From Lepidostoma basale (Eukaryota > Arthropoda > Insecta > Trichoptera > Lepidostomatidae), in contig JAHDVF020000992.1 in the NCBI GenBank assembly GCA_022606425.2, positions 744,001 through 808,000 on the forward strand: a stretch of 64,000 nucleotides of DNA, written 5' to 3'. Made by a program: the position numbers and the translations under genes. The stretch's first letter is position 1, and every line of letters starts with the position of its first letter. Below are positions 21,956 through 33,880 of the stretch, in pieces. Below the pieces are notes generated by a model, which saw nothing but the letters and a program-made list of their open reading frames with translations, was not told the origin of the DNA and made no database searches.

Positions 21956-23185
21956 AGAAGTAAAACTTTCGTACTAAATTAATAACATATCCCCTTAATG
22001 TGTGAATGGTTCGCGAAAAGTTTACATAGAAAATGTCGAGTATAGTATCGAAGTTCGGAACTTTCCGCTTCTGATAGAAAATATCGCTCAAATCGGCTGT
22101 CAAACCTCGTCGCAGAGGTAAGCTTCATGCAGGAGATTTATGGCCGAGTTTAGAATGTTGAAATATTGAAACCCTGAAACATAAAAAATGCACAAGTTTT
22201 TACTTCAGCGGAATATAAATCACAGCCCGGCAGCCATCAAGTATTGACGTGAAAGGAAGGTGAATTCTATTGAAAAAAGTACCGAATAACTGTATCGAGG
22301 CAAGGAATGGTATAAATTATTAAGCGGTAAATTTATTGCGTTTTAAACTCCCTTTTGCCGAAGGTCCCAAACTTTAAGGAAACTTTCCATCGTGGCCCCT
22401 TTATTAAAATTTAAATTTGTAAAGTCGGCAACCATGAAGGAGCGATTAAATTTTTATCTTTACTACAAATCACTTCGCCTGAGCTCTCCTTGGCTTGGTA
22501 AGTACCTAATTAAAATAGAGCTAAATCTTATAACTATGAATGAGAGACGCCACCAATTACGTTCAATCCAACATTTATTGATACTTCCATATATCTAATA
22601 AAGTGATAAATTAAAATGATTGTTCAGCATCTTAGTATATCATCTTTTGGGTGAATTATTTCAATAGTAGAAACTTTCAACAATCAATTAATCATTCCTT
22701 CGATGGCCATAAAGTGCTACTGGCACACGCGAGTACCTCCGAGCAATCCATTAATATTAATACTCTTATGAGTGCTTGCCAGCGCTATCGGAGAGAGACT
22801 AAATACCCCGCGTACGGGATATAAACGCGGGGGTAATTTACCAATTACAATCTGCCATCTATCGACCATAGAACAAACATGACTTCGTGAATAACGTGAC
22901 GCTAGTAAATTATATTATCTCTGACATATTTGGCATAATGCTTTATCAGAGTTCGTATTCTGACTACATGTGTGAATTTATACTTCACTATGTCACGACA
23001 AAATTTATATTTTATCTATAATACCTAAATCATTCATGTATTGGGGAAATATGTATTTTTGTCGATACACGAATGTTTGTATGAATATATTTATAATTTA
23101 CAAAATACAAAACATTTATTATTCTCATATATTTGTTTCATAACAACAAACATTTATGTACAGTTTATATAACAATGTCAAAGGA
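21956..23185. other. Noncoding stretch, mixed composition
   Basis: No gene seen. 22000-22850 has moderate GC and does not match other repeats in the window; it could be unique intron sequence. Confidence 0.45.
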
Positions 23186-23191
23186 ATATAC

Positions 23192-23753
23192 AGGGTTATT
23201 GGTTATTGAATACATTTATTCTAAGAGGTTGTAGGGGAGGTTACTTTCGATGAATTATGTCTGTAAGGCATGATGCAAAAGTGAACCATTTTTGAGATAA
23301 AACGAATTTAAGTTTTTTTTTATTATATCGAGGTGAGGTGTTTTAAAAATTAATTTAAAAATAACTGTGGGTCATAAACAAACTATTTTTAATTTATTAT
23401 TTAGTGAACATAACAGGCATTCATTATCAATTGGAAATTATCAATTAAAATAATTAAAAAAATGTGATGTTTTCGTCTGGTATTTCCAAAATGAACAGAT
23501 AGTTTTAGTTTTTGTATTATTAATGAATGCCTGTTAGGTTCACTAGTCAAAAAAAATAATGTTGATTATGACCAACAATTTTTTTTTTTTTTATTTTTAA
23601 AACACCTGACCTCGATAAATTTCAAAAAAAACTTAATTTAGTTTTATCTCAAAAATTTATCACTTCTTCATCATGCCTTACATAACATAATTCATCGGAA
23701 ATAACCTCCCCTACAACCTCCTAGAAGGAATGTATTCAATAACCATTAACCCT
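23192..23753. mobile_element. Long-inverted-repeat (foldback-like) element, ~560 bp
   Basis: Left end agggttattggttattgaat (23192) and right end its inverse (attcaataaccattaaccct, 23734-23753). The arms extend about 234 bases each: left to cataacaggcattcatta (~23426), right from taatgaatgcctgttagg (23521). A ~95-base centre separates them. The arms differ by scattered substitutions and poly-T length. No transposase and no clear target duplication are visible. Confidence 0.8.
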
Positions 23754-24139
23754 ATGTTTTTACTGGCTGGCATGAAATAAACCTTAAATAATTCTCCAAT
23801 GAGCGATGCCCATTCTAGTAGGTGTATAAATTGGAAGTTTGAATCTACCACATATTGGGTTATGATTAATTCTTTTTCGTTACTGTCTGTTTTTACTATA
23901 CTGTCAAATTTCAGTGTAATAATAATATATACTCCTTTTACTCCTTTCTCCTTAAATACTTTGTCTACATTTAATCTCCCAAGCTCCCATTCCCAATCAA
24001 ATGCATGTTAATCATTTTTTAATTTCTATATAAATTATGTCTTTTCAAATGCATGTTTTTTCTAAATTACATTTTTTTATATTATCATCATGTTTTATTA
24101 TTATTTAACATTATTTATTAGTTCTTACTGTTTAAAAAA

Positions 24140-24360
24140 TAATGGTTAGTACTTATAACAAATAGCCCAGGTTAATTTTTAAATTGGAATTATTGTATCG
24201 AATTTTAAATGCGTTTTTTATTAGTCTTTCTTCTTTTAGTTTTTATAATACTCGTATTTGTATACCTGAAGATAGAGGAATCCTCCGAAATATGTCGTGT
24301 TTTTAAATATATTTTTTAATAAATAGTGGATTAAACAAATTTATTTTCAATTTCCTAAGT
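24140..24360 (+). repeat. Family-beta hammerhead-like element
   Basis: Core at 24261-24300: tatac, CTGAAGA (exact CUGANGA box), tagagg/cctcc hairpin, GAAA, tatgt, C, then gtgt. Stem I can pair (AUAC with GUGU). Flanks (tagcccaggttaa; gtggattaaacaa) match the reversed copy at 16070-16321. Confidence 0.75.
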
Positions 24361-25430
24361 ACGTTACTATGGAATTCCACAGTGTTAATGCCTTAGCGTT
24401 CAATAAGTAAATATATTATATACTCGTATATTTAAATGTAAAGATTTTTCCATAATACATTTTTTAACGTCTTTGCCTTTTCTACGCTGTATTTTTTTAA
24501 TAAATTTCACGCGTATATGAACTCTTCAATACCTACATACTCGTATATACTTTTTATTATACAATATTCCAAGTCATCTCCTACTCAGACGAACTATGTT
24601 TTGCATTCTATTGAAGAATTGTGAACTTGATCCGCCTAACACAATATTTTGTTAGACTTGGACTTGGACTTGGATCTTCTGGCTTACAGAGGTTCATCTC
24701 TAATGGCTTTTCCTCTTACGTCTGTAGGAAACATTGCTGGAAATGTGATTTGGTAGTTGTTTTATGCGGGGGCTAGATGTGTGGCCCGGAGTGCTCCGCC
24801 GAAGAGGGCGAAGGAGGATTATTAACATAAATTTGTAGGAGAAATTTGTTTATCGAATTCGTTATTTTACAGAAGCGTCTTTTCAATTTGTTAGATATTC
24901 AAACAATTTGAACCTTTCTAAACCTCTCTTAATTTAATTACGAATGTTCTCAAACCATCGAGATGAATCCTAAGGAAATTTAATGAAACAATTTCGAGTA
25001 AAATTTACAACTCACATTTCAATCATAAACGATTTTTTTTGCTTACATAGTATAATATATTATTATATATTTTATTGGATTGCTTGTAGTCAGTTTCGAG
25101 ATATTAGCTTTAATTCCTGGTCGATCATAATTGAATGATTAGACATTTTCCTATTTTTACTGTACTAAAATTATGAAATTTAAATCAATAAGTACGTTGA
25201 GTTTGCAAGATGGTCACGGCCAATTTCCGTAAATAAACCTAAAGAATTTACAACCCCGTTTTTCCTTCGCTTGACGATTTTTTTCGGGAACCCTTATTAT
25301 TCAACTGGGAAAGCTAATTAAACGTTTTTATGGATGAAATATTAAACTTCCGCCTTTTTGGTTAATATTGCATTTTTTTTTATTAAATTTATTTATCGTT
25401 CATAATTATTATTTCTACTCATAATATTTT
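24361..25430. other. AT-rich noncoding stretch
   Basis: No gene seen. A short ggacttggacttgga tandem lies near 24659-24673. Confidence 0.45.
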
Positions 25431-26235
25431 AAATCCAAAACGGCCGTGCACATTGAAGTTTTAGTACCAACCCTGATGTATGGACGTAAAGTATGAAACT
25501 TGCAGAAAAGGATGAGAGCTGAATAAATTCGGTAGAGATCAAATCAAATCAAAACAGTTTATTTCATCAATAGATTGTTAATTACAAAATTAAAGTTTAA
25601 GGCATCTTTTGAGAACAGGTAAAATTGTATATGGTATCCTAGCAGAAAGGTATGAGAGATAGTTCGACATTAGGTAGACAAGATACTCTCCAAAATCAAG
25701 AGTATTTGCCTTCTGAACGTACTAATATGAAAGAGGCCGATCTCCGAGGAGACCGCGTTCAGCAGATTAATTGCTTTTCCCACCGGTGTCACCAGAAGCA
25801 CGTTAGTTCTGGCGCCCGGAAGATGAGATGAGATCCCTAAGACGTATGGGTACTAAAACGACATACGACAGTATTTCAATTGCTGATTGAAGGAAAGAAT
25901 GTAGAGCGAAAGAAAGTATTATGAACAAAATTATGAAAGGATCACTGCGTTGGTTTGGACATATGAAACGCACAAAAGACGAAAGAATGATTAAGAAAAT
26001 ATACATCAGCGGTGTGATTGAAGTACGGAGTCGTGGGAGACTGAGGAAAACTTGGCATGACGAAATTAATCAAATTTTAAAAGTCGTCCATGTTAGAAGT
26101 CGGAAGAACCGACGTACATATATGACTCGCTGTATGAATGTGGAGGAAACTAGAGACATGTGTCAGATAAGAGTATGGGAGTATGTGTGGCGGTCCATTC
26201 TCTCTGTCTACCTTTTCGTAGAAACGGCGTGATGG
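25431..26235 (+). mobile_element. LINE-A fragment interrupted by another repeat
   Basis: Left piece 25431-25535 (VHIEVLVPTLMYGRK-like, then degenerate). Right piece 25825-26232 reads MNKIMKGSLRWFGHMKRT, RGRLRKTWHDEINQILKV and ends VYLFVETA with the stop at 26230-26232. The two halves were split by the repeat at 25537-25822. Frames are broken on the left only. Confidence 0.83.
25537..25822. repeat. Repeat inserted in LINE-A, aatcaaatcaaa end
   Basis: Starts with atcaaatcaaatcaaaac and a tttaaggcatctttt block shared with 4060-4165, and ends ctggcgcccgga. It contains a GC-richer 3' half (cggtgtcaccagaagcacg). It interrupts LINE-A between the gcggtag and atgagatccctaag blocks. Family not recognised. 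Confidence 0.6.
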
Positions 26236-26945
26236 TTTGTTGTTTGCATAATACTTTACTGTCTTTCATTATGTTCTCAATATTCTTGTGATTTATTTTA
26301 TCTATACGTAAAAAAAATCTCACACGTCTTTGAAATCTTCAAACGCAAGTGTAACGCTTTACGCTGTTGTTATTTTCACTTGAGAAGTGCTAAACACTTT
26401 AGAAGTTGAAGCTAACAACTTTCCGGATAAGTGTTACATTACATCGCGTGTAACACCCACTCCGGTCAACTTTAACAATTTCCTGATCCTCCGAGCTCCA
26501 CGCGGCTCACACGTGTCCCGCGCTACCAGTTGGCATGTCCCGTCTGATGTTTTCAATTTCAGATGCGAGATCTTGCTAAAATGAAATAAAAAAATCGAAA
26601 CTGAAGCGCACGTATCGGAGTATTGTATTACGTGAGTACCCTCTGCCGTATGAGCACACTCGCGTCAGCGCTCCGCGGCTCTGAGCTGCCATATTAGATT
26701 ACCCCGTTATTGACAAGATACAGTTTTAATGGCTGGTTTTCCTTTGACATTTTCCCGCCGTCATCAGATCCGCGTTTTATGTGTTAAAAACAAAAAATAT
26801 ATATAAATAAAATTGCTAACTTGAGTGTGTTTGTTTTTTTTTTTTTTTGCTACGGTCCCAATATATTGTACTATATAGTCTAGGAAACAATTTAAGAAAT
26901 AAAAATAGTTTAAATATTATAATTGCGTAGATTTTCACGGTTGGC
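26236..26945. other. Noncoding stretch
   Basis: No gene or family member recognised. Somewhat GC-richer at 26440-26720. Confidence 0.4.
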
Positions 26946-26950
26946 AGCAA

Positions 26951-27120
26951 TATGTTTGGTGTGTTTTTGGGTAACACCGTGTGATAACTCCTTCTCGACC
27001 GACGTTTCGGAGATCGTTGCAGTCTCCATCTCCACAAAATGATGGAGACTGCAACGATCTCCGAAACGTCGGTCGGGAAGGAGTTATCACACGGTGTTAC
27101 CCAAAAACACACCAAACATA
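26951..27120. repeat. Family-delta palindrome, 80-bp arms
   Basis: Arms 26951-27030 and 27041-27120 pair with a single mismatch (t/c near 26995) across a 10-base spacer. Each arm carries a core: atgatggagactgc (+, 27038), ggaga/tctcc hairpin, GAAA, ACGT, C. The CUGANGA box is cut by the palindrome centre. The near identity of the arms suggests a young or gene-converted palindrome. Confidence 0.82.
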
Positions 27121-27299
27121 AAAATAGTTTAATTCTTAAATGAATCCTTTGTAAATCTAATATACTAATTTACCTTTATATTGACACGTTTATTGTTTTT
27201 TCCAAAACTTATTATTTAGGTAACTAATTACTTATAATCGGGGAATTATTCAAAATAATTTCGATAAGTTTACCAAATAATTTTTCTCAAATCTATGTT

Positions 27300-27580
27300 A
27301 ATGTTCATTTTAAATAAAATTATGTTTCTTTAAGAACTACTTTCACTTTTTGACTTTATTGCAACAGCAACCGGTTGGATGGTTCTGACTTGGTACTGGT
27401 TAACCAATCTGTCGATGCCAGCAAGCCTGGTGAAACTGGTTGCTGTCGAAATAAAGACAAAAATTGGAAATCGTTATTAAAAAGTAAATTCGTTATTCAA
27501 AAAACATTGTACTTAGAAAAAAAAGGTTTAAATGCAAAGTTCTTCATACCCAAACTGTGACTAACTATTTAACCCTTTAT
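27300..27580. repeat. Family-alpha pair, diverged
   Basis: A weak reversed copy (caacagcaaccggttgg, 27362-27378) faces a better + copy (27405-27447: ctgtcgatgccagcaagc, ctggtgaaactggttgctg). The box and hairpin are kept, with GAAA and a degenerate stem III. Confidence 0.65.
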
Positions 27581-28080
27581 TGGTCATAAACTAAAAACGG
27601 ATGGTTTTGAAACCAGCAATATTAAGGTCTATATTTCTATAATGTTTCAAGTTATAAACACCCTAATAGGTTTTAATCATTCTCAGATAACAAACAGAGG
27701 TCTTGAATTTAACCAACCGCACTGAAGTTCGCAAATATTCATTAGATGACGAATAATGCGTCCCGGTCAGTTATCTGACCGGCGCGCGGCGCGGCGTCCG
27801 ATTAGGGGCACGACAGCTGCCAGTTTTTCAACAACAGTGTTTTTGAGTTCTTGATTTTCAAAAACTCTTATTATTTTGAGAAATGTCTATAAAATTAATG
27901 TAGTGACTATTCTTGTAACAAAATTTCATTTTATTTTTCTTAAAAAACCACATTTTTATTATTCCGAAAACACTTTTTTTTTATAATACTTTTAAAAAAA
28001 TAGAAGTGTTCATCAATATGAATATAGAATACTCTAAAAAATAATAATAATTCATAAATCTTTAAATAAAAAAGGTATCC
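27581..28080. other. Noncoding stretch with CpG-rich patch
   Basis: No gene seen. 27765-27815 contains a CG-rich patch with gaccggcgcgc, a string that also occurs at the centre of the alpha palindrome at 28330. Confidence 0.45.
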
Positions 28081-28084
28081 TATA

Positions 28085-28560
28085 AATAATAATTAAATAA
28101 AACGATGTTTTTTAACTACTTCCACTTTTGTCTTTATTTAGACAGCGACCGGTTTCGCCAGGCTCGCCGGCATCGACAGACTGGTAACACTATTGTAAAC
28201 TTAGTCCTTTATATACATACAGATCAGGGGTGGTAAACATGATTCTATACAAAAATAATCTTCATATATTTATGTAAAATTTTTCTGAATTTAACTATTG
28301 GTATTACAGGTATTCTTGGAGGTTTAATGACCGGCGCGCACGAGCGTCCGAATACCTGTAATACCAATGCCATCTTTATGTATATAAAGGACTAAGTTTA
28401 AATACTGTTAAGTTTACAATGCCAGCGAGCCTGGCGAAACCGGTCGCTGTCTAAAAAGACAAAAGTGGAAGTAGTTAAAAAAACATCGTTTTATTTAATT
28501 ATTATTTAAAATGATCTTCATCAAGAGATTTCAGTAAAATCATTTGAGAGTATCCTATAA
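28085..28560. repeat. Family-alpha composite palindrome, ~475 bp
   Basis: Reversed copy with full core at 28141-28184, and a + copy at 28417-28451 that lacks the CTGTCGA box. The arms share the inner block agtcctttatatacatac and an inner palindrome ttggtattacaggtattc / gaatacctgtaataccaa around gaccggcgcgc (28331-28341). The left arm has about 60 extra bases. Confidence 0.78.
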
Positions 28561-29225
28561 AGCTTTAAATTATATTTGACCTTTTACGCTTTTTATTAAT
28601 TGTTTAATCCAAATTCACTTTTTCTATTGGACCCTAAATTAAATGAGTGACGTGTATCAAAAACTTGCGGTAAAACTTGTATCAATGAAATTAAAATATA
28701 ACTTTGTATAATTTTGAGTCAAGTGTCTGTTTTACCTTAAAAGCGCTGTTAAGATACAACTCCGGCGAGATGTATTGATGTTCCCATTCAACTTCCATAA
28801 GATAATTCTGTTTGTTTTGCGTTTAATGTTTTATGACAGCAACCATCGATCAACGCCAGAAGGCGAGCAGAAAACGTCGGCTCCGTCGAGATATCGAGAC
28901 GTGTTTTATTATAGACCATTCTATATTGCTCCTCTGTGTTTATTAAATTTTATCTCCTTCATTCCGTAAAGTGCAGCCAAGATACTCAATATATTACGCT
29001 AAACACAAAATTACATTCTCTTCTTTCATATCGATGGCATTTGGATTTCCGAGAATCTAATGATGAAATAATTTTGTGCTGGAGTGAAACTGATATAATG
29101 AGTTTATGTAAATATTCTTGGGTAAAAAATATATGCTAACGAATACATTCTTGAACAATATTATTTTCTTTAAACACAACACTTTATTTTTATATATAAA
29201 TAAATTGAAAATTACGCATTAACTC
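28561..29225. other. Noncoding stretch
   Basis: No gene or family member recognised. Confidence 0.4.
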
Positions 29226-29259
29226 AAACATGTTTAGGTACACAAAAGCCCTTCATCGG

Positions 29260-29705
29260 TATAGTTTAAATATTGTAAATCTTCGATGGCCCTACAGCCC
29301 ATATCGAGCCTTAGCCTCCAATATTCTTCGCCTCCAACTCCTCCTGTCCTCCGCTTCAACCCTCCAATCTGACACTCGTAACAATCTTGCCCCATCTCTC
29401 CCAATTTCATCCTCCCATCGCAGCCTTGGTCGTCCAATTGGTCTTCTACCACCTGGGTGCTACTCCAGCAATCTTTTTGGGGTTCTCGATGACGGCATCC
29501 TCTGCACGAGACCGGCCCATCTTAGTCTATTCAGTCTGACCTGTGTGGAGAGACTGGCAGTTTTGTAAATATGGTACAGCTCGTCATTATGCCGTACTCT
29601 CCAGCCTTCGCCGTCATTTACAGGTCCCAAAATTCTGCGCAGCACGCCTCACATCCATAGGTCACTACTGTTCGGATGATTGTTTTATACAGGATGATTT
29701 TGGTT
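29260..29705 (-). mobile_element. LINE-H fragment, C-terminal end (reverse)
   Basis: The - strand frame starts LRRILGPVNDGEGWRVRHN, then YHIYKTASLSTQVRLNRLR, WAGLVQRM and, after a frame change, a GRRPIGRPRLRWEDE block. This layout (R-x-x-N-x-EL, L-x-R-L-R-W-x-GH-like, RP-x-GRP-x-x-RW-x-D) is a LINE ORF end. Spacing of the blocks is near normal, with one frameshift. Confidence 0.82.
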
Positions 29706-30685
29706 TTCCAGTGTACATTTCTTGATTTAAGCGCTGGTAATAGAGAGAAAAATATTTGGTTGCCAATTGTGATTCTTCTTTCGATTTCCTTGTGATCTTC
29801 GTAAATACAACATTAAAATTTAAACAAATTGTATTTTGAATTTGGTCAGTTTTGACAGATGTTAAAATTAAAAAAGGAATAGCAAATATATAGGAAATAC
29901 ATTTTTGATTATGATTTAAATGTTTATTTTAATGTTTTCATTATCAACTTAATCTCAGAATTTAAAAAAATATATATTTTATTCCATAAAGATAAGTAAT
30001 TTCTTTTAAAAATTTGGATATCTGTAAAAATATAACCTAAAATTCATAGTTTCTGATATTTTGGCATAAAAGCATATTTGACGGATTTTATGTTTTTTTA
30101 ATACAAATATTAATAATATTACAAATATCAAATAAAATGATATTTATTCAACGTCTCATAATGTCACCTTATGATTTGATTGAAGATATAGGAGGTTTGA
30201 GGTTATAAGGACACAGTGGGCCAACTACTCTTGAATTTTGCATCAGGATAATGCGCTGGCTCACGGTTTACAGCTTATTCGTTTATTTAGGACAATAATA
30301 TGACCACAGTGCTGCAATAGCTTTCGTTTTCAGCTGATTTAGCTTCATGTGATGACTTTCTCTTTCTTTAAAACGTTTTAACAGCATTTTTATGATAAAA
30401 TAAAAATCGCAGGAGTAACAAAACACCATCGCAAAAACCGAGTTCGTGTGTTGTTGTAAACAATTGGAAAAACGGTGGCATACGTATGTATTTCATATCT
30501 AACGGGAACTAGTATAAAGACACAGTCTATATCAATTAACATATAAATATATAGTTCTATGAAACCCTAACTTATTATACAATAGGTCACCTAATATTTC
30601 AATATGTTTTTATCACTTCAAATAAAAAAAAAACATTATTTGATTTCATTATTTATTTTAAAATGATGTTAAACTCTCCATAAAA
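29706..30685. other. AT-rich noncoding stretch
   Basis: No gene or clear repeat family recognised. Confidence 0.4.
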
Positions 30686-30689
30686 TAAT

Positions 30690-30775
30690 TAATATGAATT
30701 AAAACGTCTGTTTTCTAGAAATTATATTATATTTTATGGAAATGACATGTTTCGCCTTTTTAAGTCATTATAGAA
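30690..30775 (-). repeat. Family-eta element (reverse)
   Basis: - strand: gacttaaaaaggcgaaac, then atgtcatttcc. Core has a weak hairpin, GAAA, self-complementary ACATGT and C. The family's ttttctagaa block follows. Confidence 0.62.
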
Positions 30776-31489
30776 TGTTGTTTTTAAATAGATTTTATAT
30801 ATATATATATTAAGATTTTTAGACATTTGATAATACCTTAGAAGGGAGATATATGTTTCATATAAAATATTATACAACTTCTAGATCAAGAATGTTTTCA
30901 ATCGTATTCATTACTTTTTGGTTTTGTTATACAGAAAAAATTATGTATTGTAAAATAATCTTATTAGTTCATGAAAAATAATAAACAGAGTTCATACCAA
31001 TACACGATTATCTGCTTTCTAGTGTCACAATATAATGCCTTCATCATACAGCAGAATGGCTTTTGTAAAATAAATAAGTGTGGAAAGTCATATTCTATAA
31101 AATATTTCTATTATATACGAGTATGGGTCAACAAAGGACTTAGAAATCCCGGAACGCCATATTTAAGCCGTACTGACCGAACGGCCTCATAAATTCATAC
31201 TAAAATAACGACTTCGTGGGATTATCCGGCGCTAAAATGTTATCAAAGAACTAGAAAATTCCACATGTCGCATTTATGAATTAGGGGCATTAGAGTAACC
31301 TGTTTAAAATGGCCTTTTTGATTGCCAAAATAACATTTTTTAAAACCCCTCAATGTTATTTTTGCAAGCCGTACCTCAGTAATCCTTGTACCGAATTGAG
31401 CTGGGTACACATTGTTTTCATTGTTACGCATCACAGCGGCATCATGACTGATTTGTAATTATATAATATATTCTTAAATAGCGAAATTG
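30776..31489. other. AT-rich noncoding stretch
   Basis: Contains a (ta)n run at 30798-30810. No gene seen. Confidence 0.4.
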
Positions 31490-31637
31490 GTGGCGATAAG
31501 GTTCGCAACTCATCACACCGCGTCTCCTGCGGAGGCGAAAAGAGAAGGATGGAGTGCCGCATCGGTTTAAGTGTGGCAGTCCATTATTTCTGCCTACCCC
31601 TTCCGGGAGACGGCGTGATGGTTAGTTAGTTAGTTAG
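31490..31637 (+). mobile_element. SINE2, short form, copy 3
   Basis: From gtggcgataaggttcgcaac to a (gtta)n tail, with the LINE-A-like 3' block ccattatttctgcctacccc. Starts at the same internal point as copies at 13631 and 21452. Confidence 0.84.
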
Positions 31638-31774
31638 CAAAACGCGCTTTCCAAATTTGATAGGATATTTTATTTTAGCTTTGTATTCAATGACATATCT
31701 ATGTAAATTAATAACTATTAACTTCTTCAAATTAAATAAACTTAAGACCATATGTGAGTTAACAACAAAAAATT

Positions 31775-31940
31775 ATATTCTTCTACTTCAGCTTATCGCC
31801 ATCCACTCTTGGACGAAAGCCTCTTCCACGTCCCTCCATGTCGATCTCTCCTGCGCAGTCTGCATCCATAGCACCCCAGCGTATCGTTCCAGGTCATCCC
31901 TCCACCTCATTTGTGGTCTTCCTACTCTTCTTATATTAGG
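31775..31940 (-). mobile_element. LINE-I fragment, C-terminal end (reverse)
   Basis: - strand frame: RPQMRWRDDLERYAGVLWMQ, TAQERSTWRDVEEAFVQEW then MAIS and a stop. Intact for about 45 codons. Related ends at 7757, 38655 and 58405. Confidence 0.82.
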
Positions 31941-32880
31941 AAGAATTAATCATGAATAAAATATTGTTTTTTATTTTGTTTTCAACATGTTTTCGGTGGA
32001 ATTTTTACTTTATTATTATGAAATCGATAAAAATTGTTATATTAACTCTAGTTTATATTATTTTCTCGATGCTAAAGGTGCAATGCATCTGAAAAATTGT
32101 AACATTTTAAATTAATCCATTTTATATCCTACAAGCATTTTTAACGACAAGCGAATCTGCGTATGATTTTGGGGTTAAATTATATTTTTATATAAATAAT
32201 ATTATATACCAAATTATTGTGCATTGTTCAGTAAACACTTTAATTCATATAGGTACATGATGAAAACATTTTTATTGACATTTCATAATGTTTTCATATT
32301 TTTCCTTATCCCAAGTACGAAAATGAGTTCCTTTACATATTTTGTTTATTTAGAACATCACGTTTCATTTTAAGTTAAAGCCGTTGAAACGTCGGTGGTA
32401 CGATGCAACAATGTGTCGTTACTGGATTCGGTATGCAGCCAGCCTTACCCAGCGATAAGGACGCCGCCCTTCGGGTAAGGTCATAAAACTGGCATTAGGG
32501 TCATTACAGGCAGGATACGGAGCCCTTTCCACACAACATTATATTTTTGTATTCACTACTTTTTCCAGGGCGGGTGTAATCTGATCTCTCCCACACACGA
32601 TCGTGTGAAACTCATTACAAGATTAAAATATATTGCAGTGATTACCTAAAGCTTGTTGGCGGCAGGATTTTTTTTACGAACGGTAAACATATTTTATTTT
32701 AGATATGTAACATGACACACTTTGTTAATTTTTTTAAACCACTGATTGCTTATTCTATCAACCAGTTTCGATCTTAAAACTGATTTTTTTTAAATGCATT
32801 TCTTAGGTGATGCATTAAAAATAGTGGTAGAATGATAATAAGGCTTTGATTTAGGAGTGGAATAATTATAATTATTCATT
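31941..32880. other. Noncoding stretch
   Basis: No gene seen. 32380-32530 is GC-richer and holds gttgaaacgtcgg (32388), reminiscent of the family-delta core but without a hairpin. Confidence 0.4.
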
Positions 32881-32884
32881 TCAA

Positions 32885-33055
32885 CGATTGAATGAAATGC
32901 TGATATTTTAAAAGTTTTATTATATATTTTAGAATGACATTTTTTGCCTTGCTAAAGCATTATAATATTATATTATATGTCAAACATTTTTTAAGATGAT
33001 ACATGTCATTCCCATAAAAAATAATAAAACTGTAATAGGTGTTTTCATCAATATT
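32885..33055. repeat. Family-eta head-to-head pair
   Basis: A reversed copy (gaatgacattttttgcc, 32931-32947; gctaaagcattat) faces a + copy (acatgtcattcccata, 33000-33015; ttttcatcaatat). The reversed copy keeps the gccttgctaaagc hairpin; its GAAA is decayed. Confidence 0.62.
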
Positions 33056-33084
33056 GTGTATTTGATATATTTTACCTTGAAAGG

Positions 33085-33285
33085 CTCATCATCATGGGCA
33101 AAATGGAGGGAAGGCGACCACAGGGACGACCACCGCGCCGCTGGTCCGATCAAATCAGGGATTAGACTGGTCTCTCATTAGCTGTAGCCTGGAGACTGAC
33201 GGGTGACAAGAGCGCATGGCGTGTCATGGTCAATGGCTTACAGGATGGAAACGACCCTCAATCATGAGGATTACGACTGAGTAAA
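33085..33285 (+). mobile_element. LINE-G fragment, C-terminal end
   Basis: Frame reads GKMEGRRPQGRPPRRWSDQI, then after a stop a degenerate TGLSLISCSLETDG block and the LQDG region. A clear LINE C-terminal G-R-PP-R-RW-x-D motif. A second copy is at 20225. Confidence 0.82.
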
Positions 33286-33289
33286 GAAG

Positions 33290-33640
33290 ATATTTAATAT
33301 GAAAGCGACAAAAAATTGAGAGTTGTCCAAAGAGCTATTGAAAGAGCCATGTTGGGAATTAGAAGACAGGATGATAAACACCACTGATGAGAAATAACCA
33401 GAACAGTAGGCATGCACATCATCGAAAGAATGACACTGGGCAGACCATGTCACTCGCAGCTTTGACAAAAGATGAACAAAACGCCTCCTTTGCTGGTGTC
33501 CAAGAGCTCTTACACAAAACATAGGGCGTCTTTGAATTCGATGGAGGAACGGCATTAAAGAGATCTTTAAAACGTGATGGATGCGTGTTTCACAGGATCA
33601 ATAGACATGCAAGCAAATAGAAGAGTGGGCTGATGATGAC
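33290..33640 (+). mobile_element. LINE-J fragment, broken RT C-terminal region
   Basis: Readable block KLRVVQRAIERAMLGIRRQD, then several stops and frameshifts down to a tgatgatgacgatgatgat microsatellite (33631-33650). QRAMERAMLG is the usual start of this region in a moth/butterfly LINE group. It follows LINE-G directly, so the two may be nested. Confidence 0.75.
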
Positions 33641-33689
33641 GATGATGATAAAGTTTTACATCATTGTTAAAAAATTACAAATTAGTGCA

Positions 33690-33880
33690 ACAACAACAAA
33701 CAACACGCCCTCTCCCCGTAACGGTAGGCAGAAAGAATCGACCGCCACGTCACTCTATCCTGACACACCTCTCTAGCTTCCTCCACATTTATACAACGAG
33801 TCATACATGCACGTGGATTTTTCCGACTTCTAACGTGATCAACCTTTAAAATTTGATTAATTTGATCATGCCATGTTTAA
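33690..33880 (-). mobile_element. LINE-A 3' fragment (reverse)
   Basis: On the + strand: aacacgccctctccccgtaa, gtaggcagaaagaatcg, then cgagtcatacatgcacgtgg and the block matching the LINE-A KVGHVRSRKN codons. Short and frame-broken. Confidence 0.78.

Noticed and set aside
32380..32410. Additional hammerhead core (gttgaaacgtcgg)
   Set aside because: GAAACGTC is present but there is no pairing hairpin or box in front of it.
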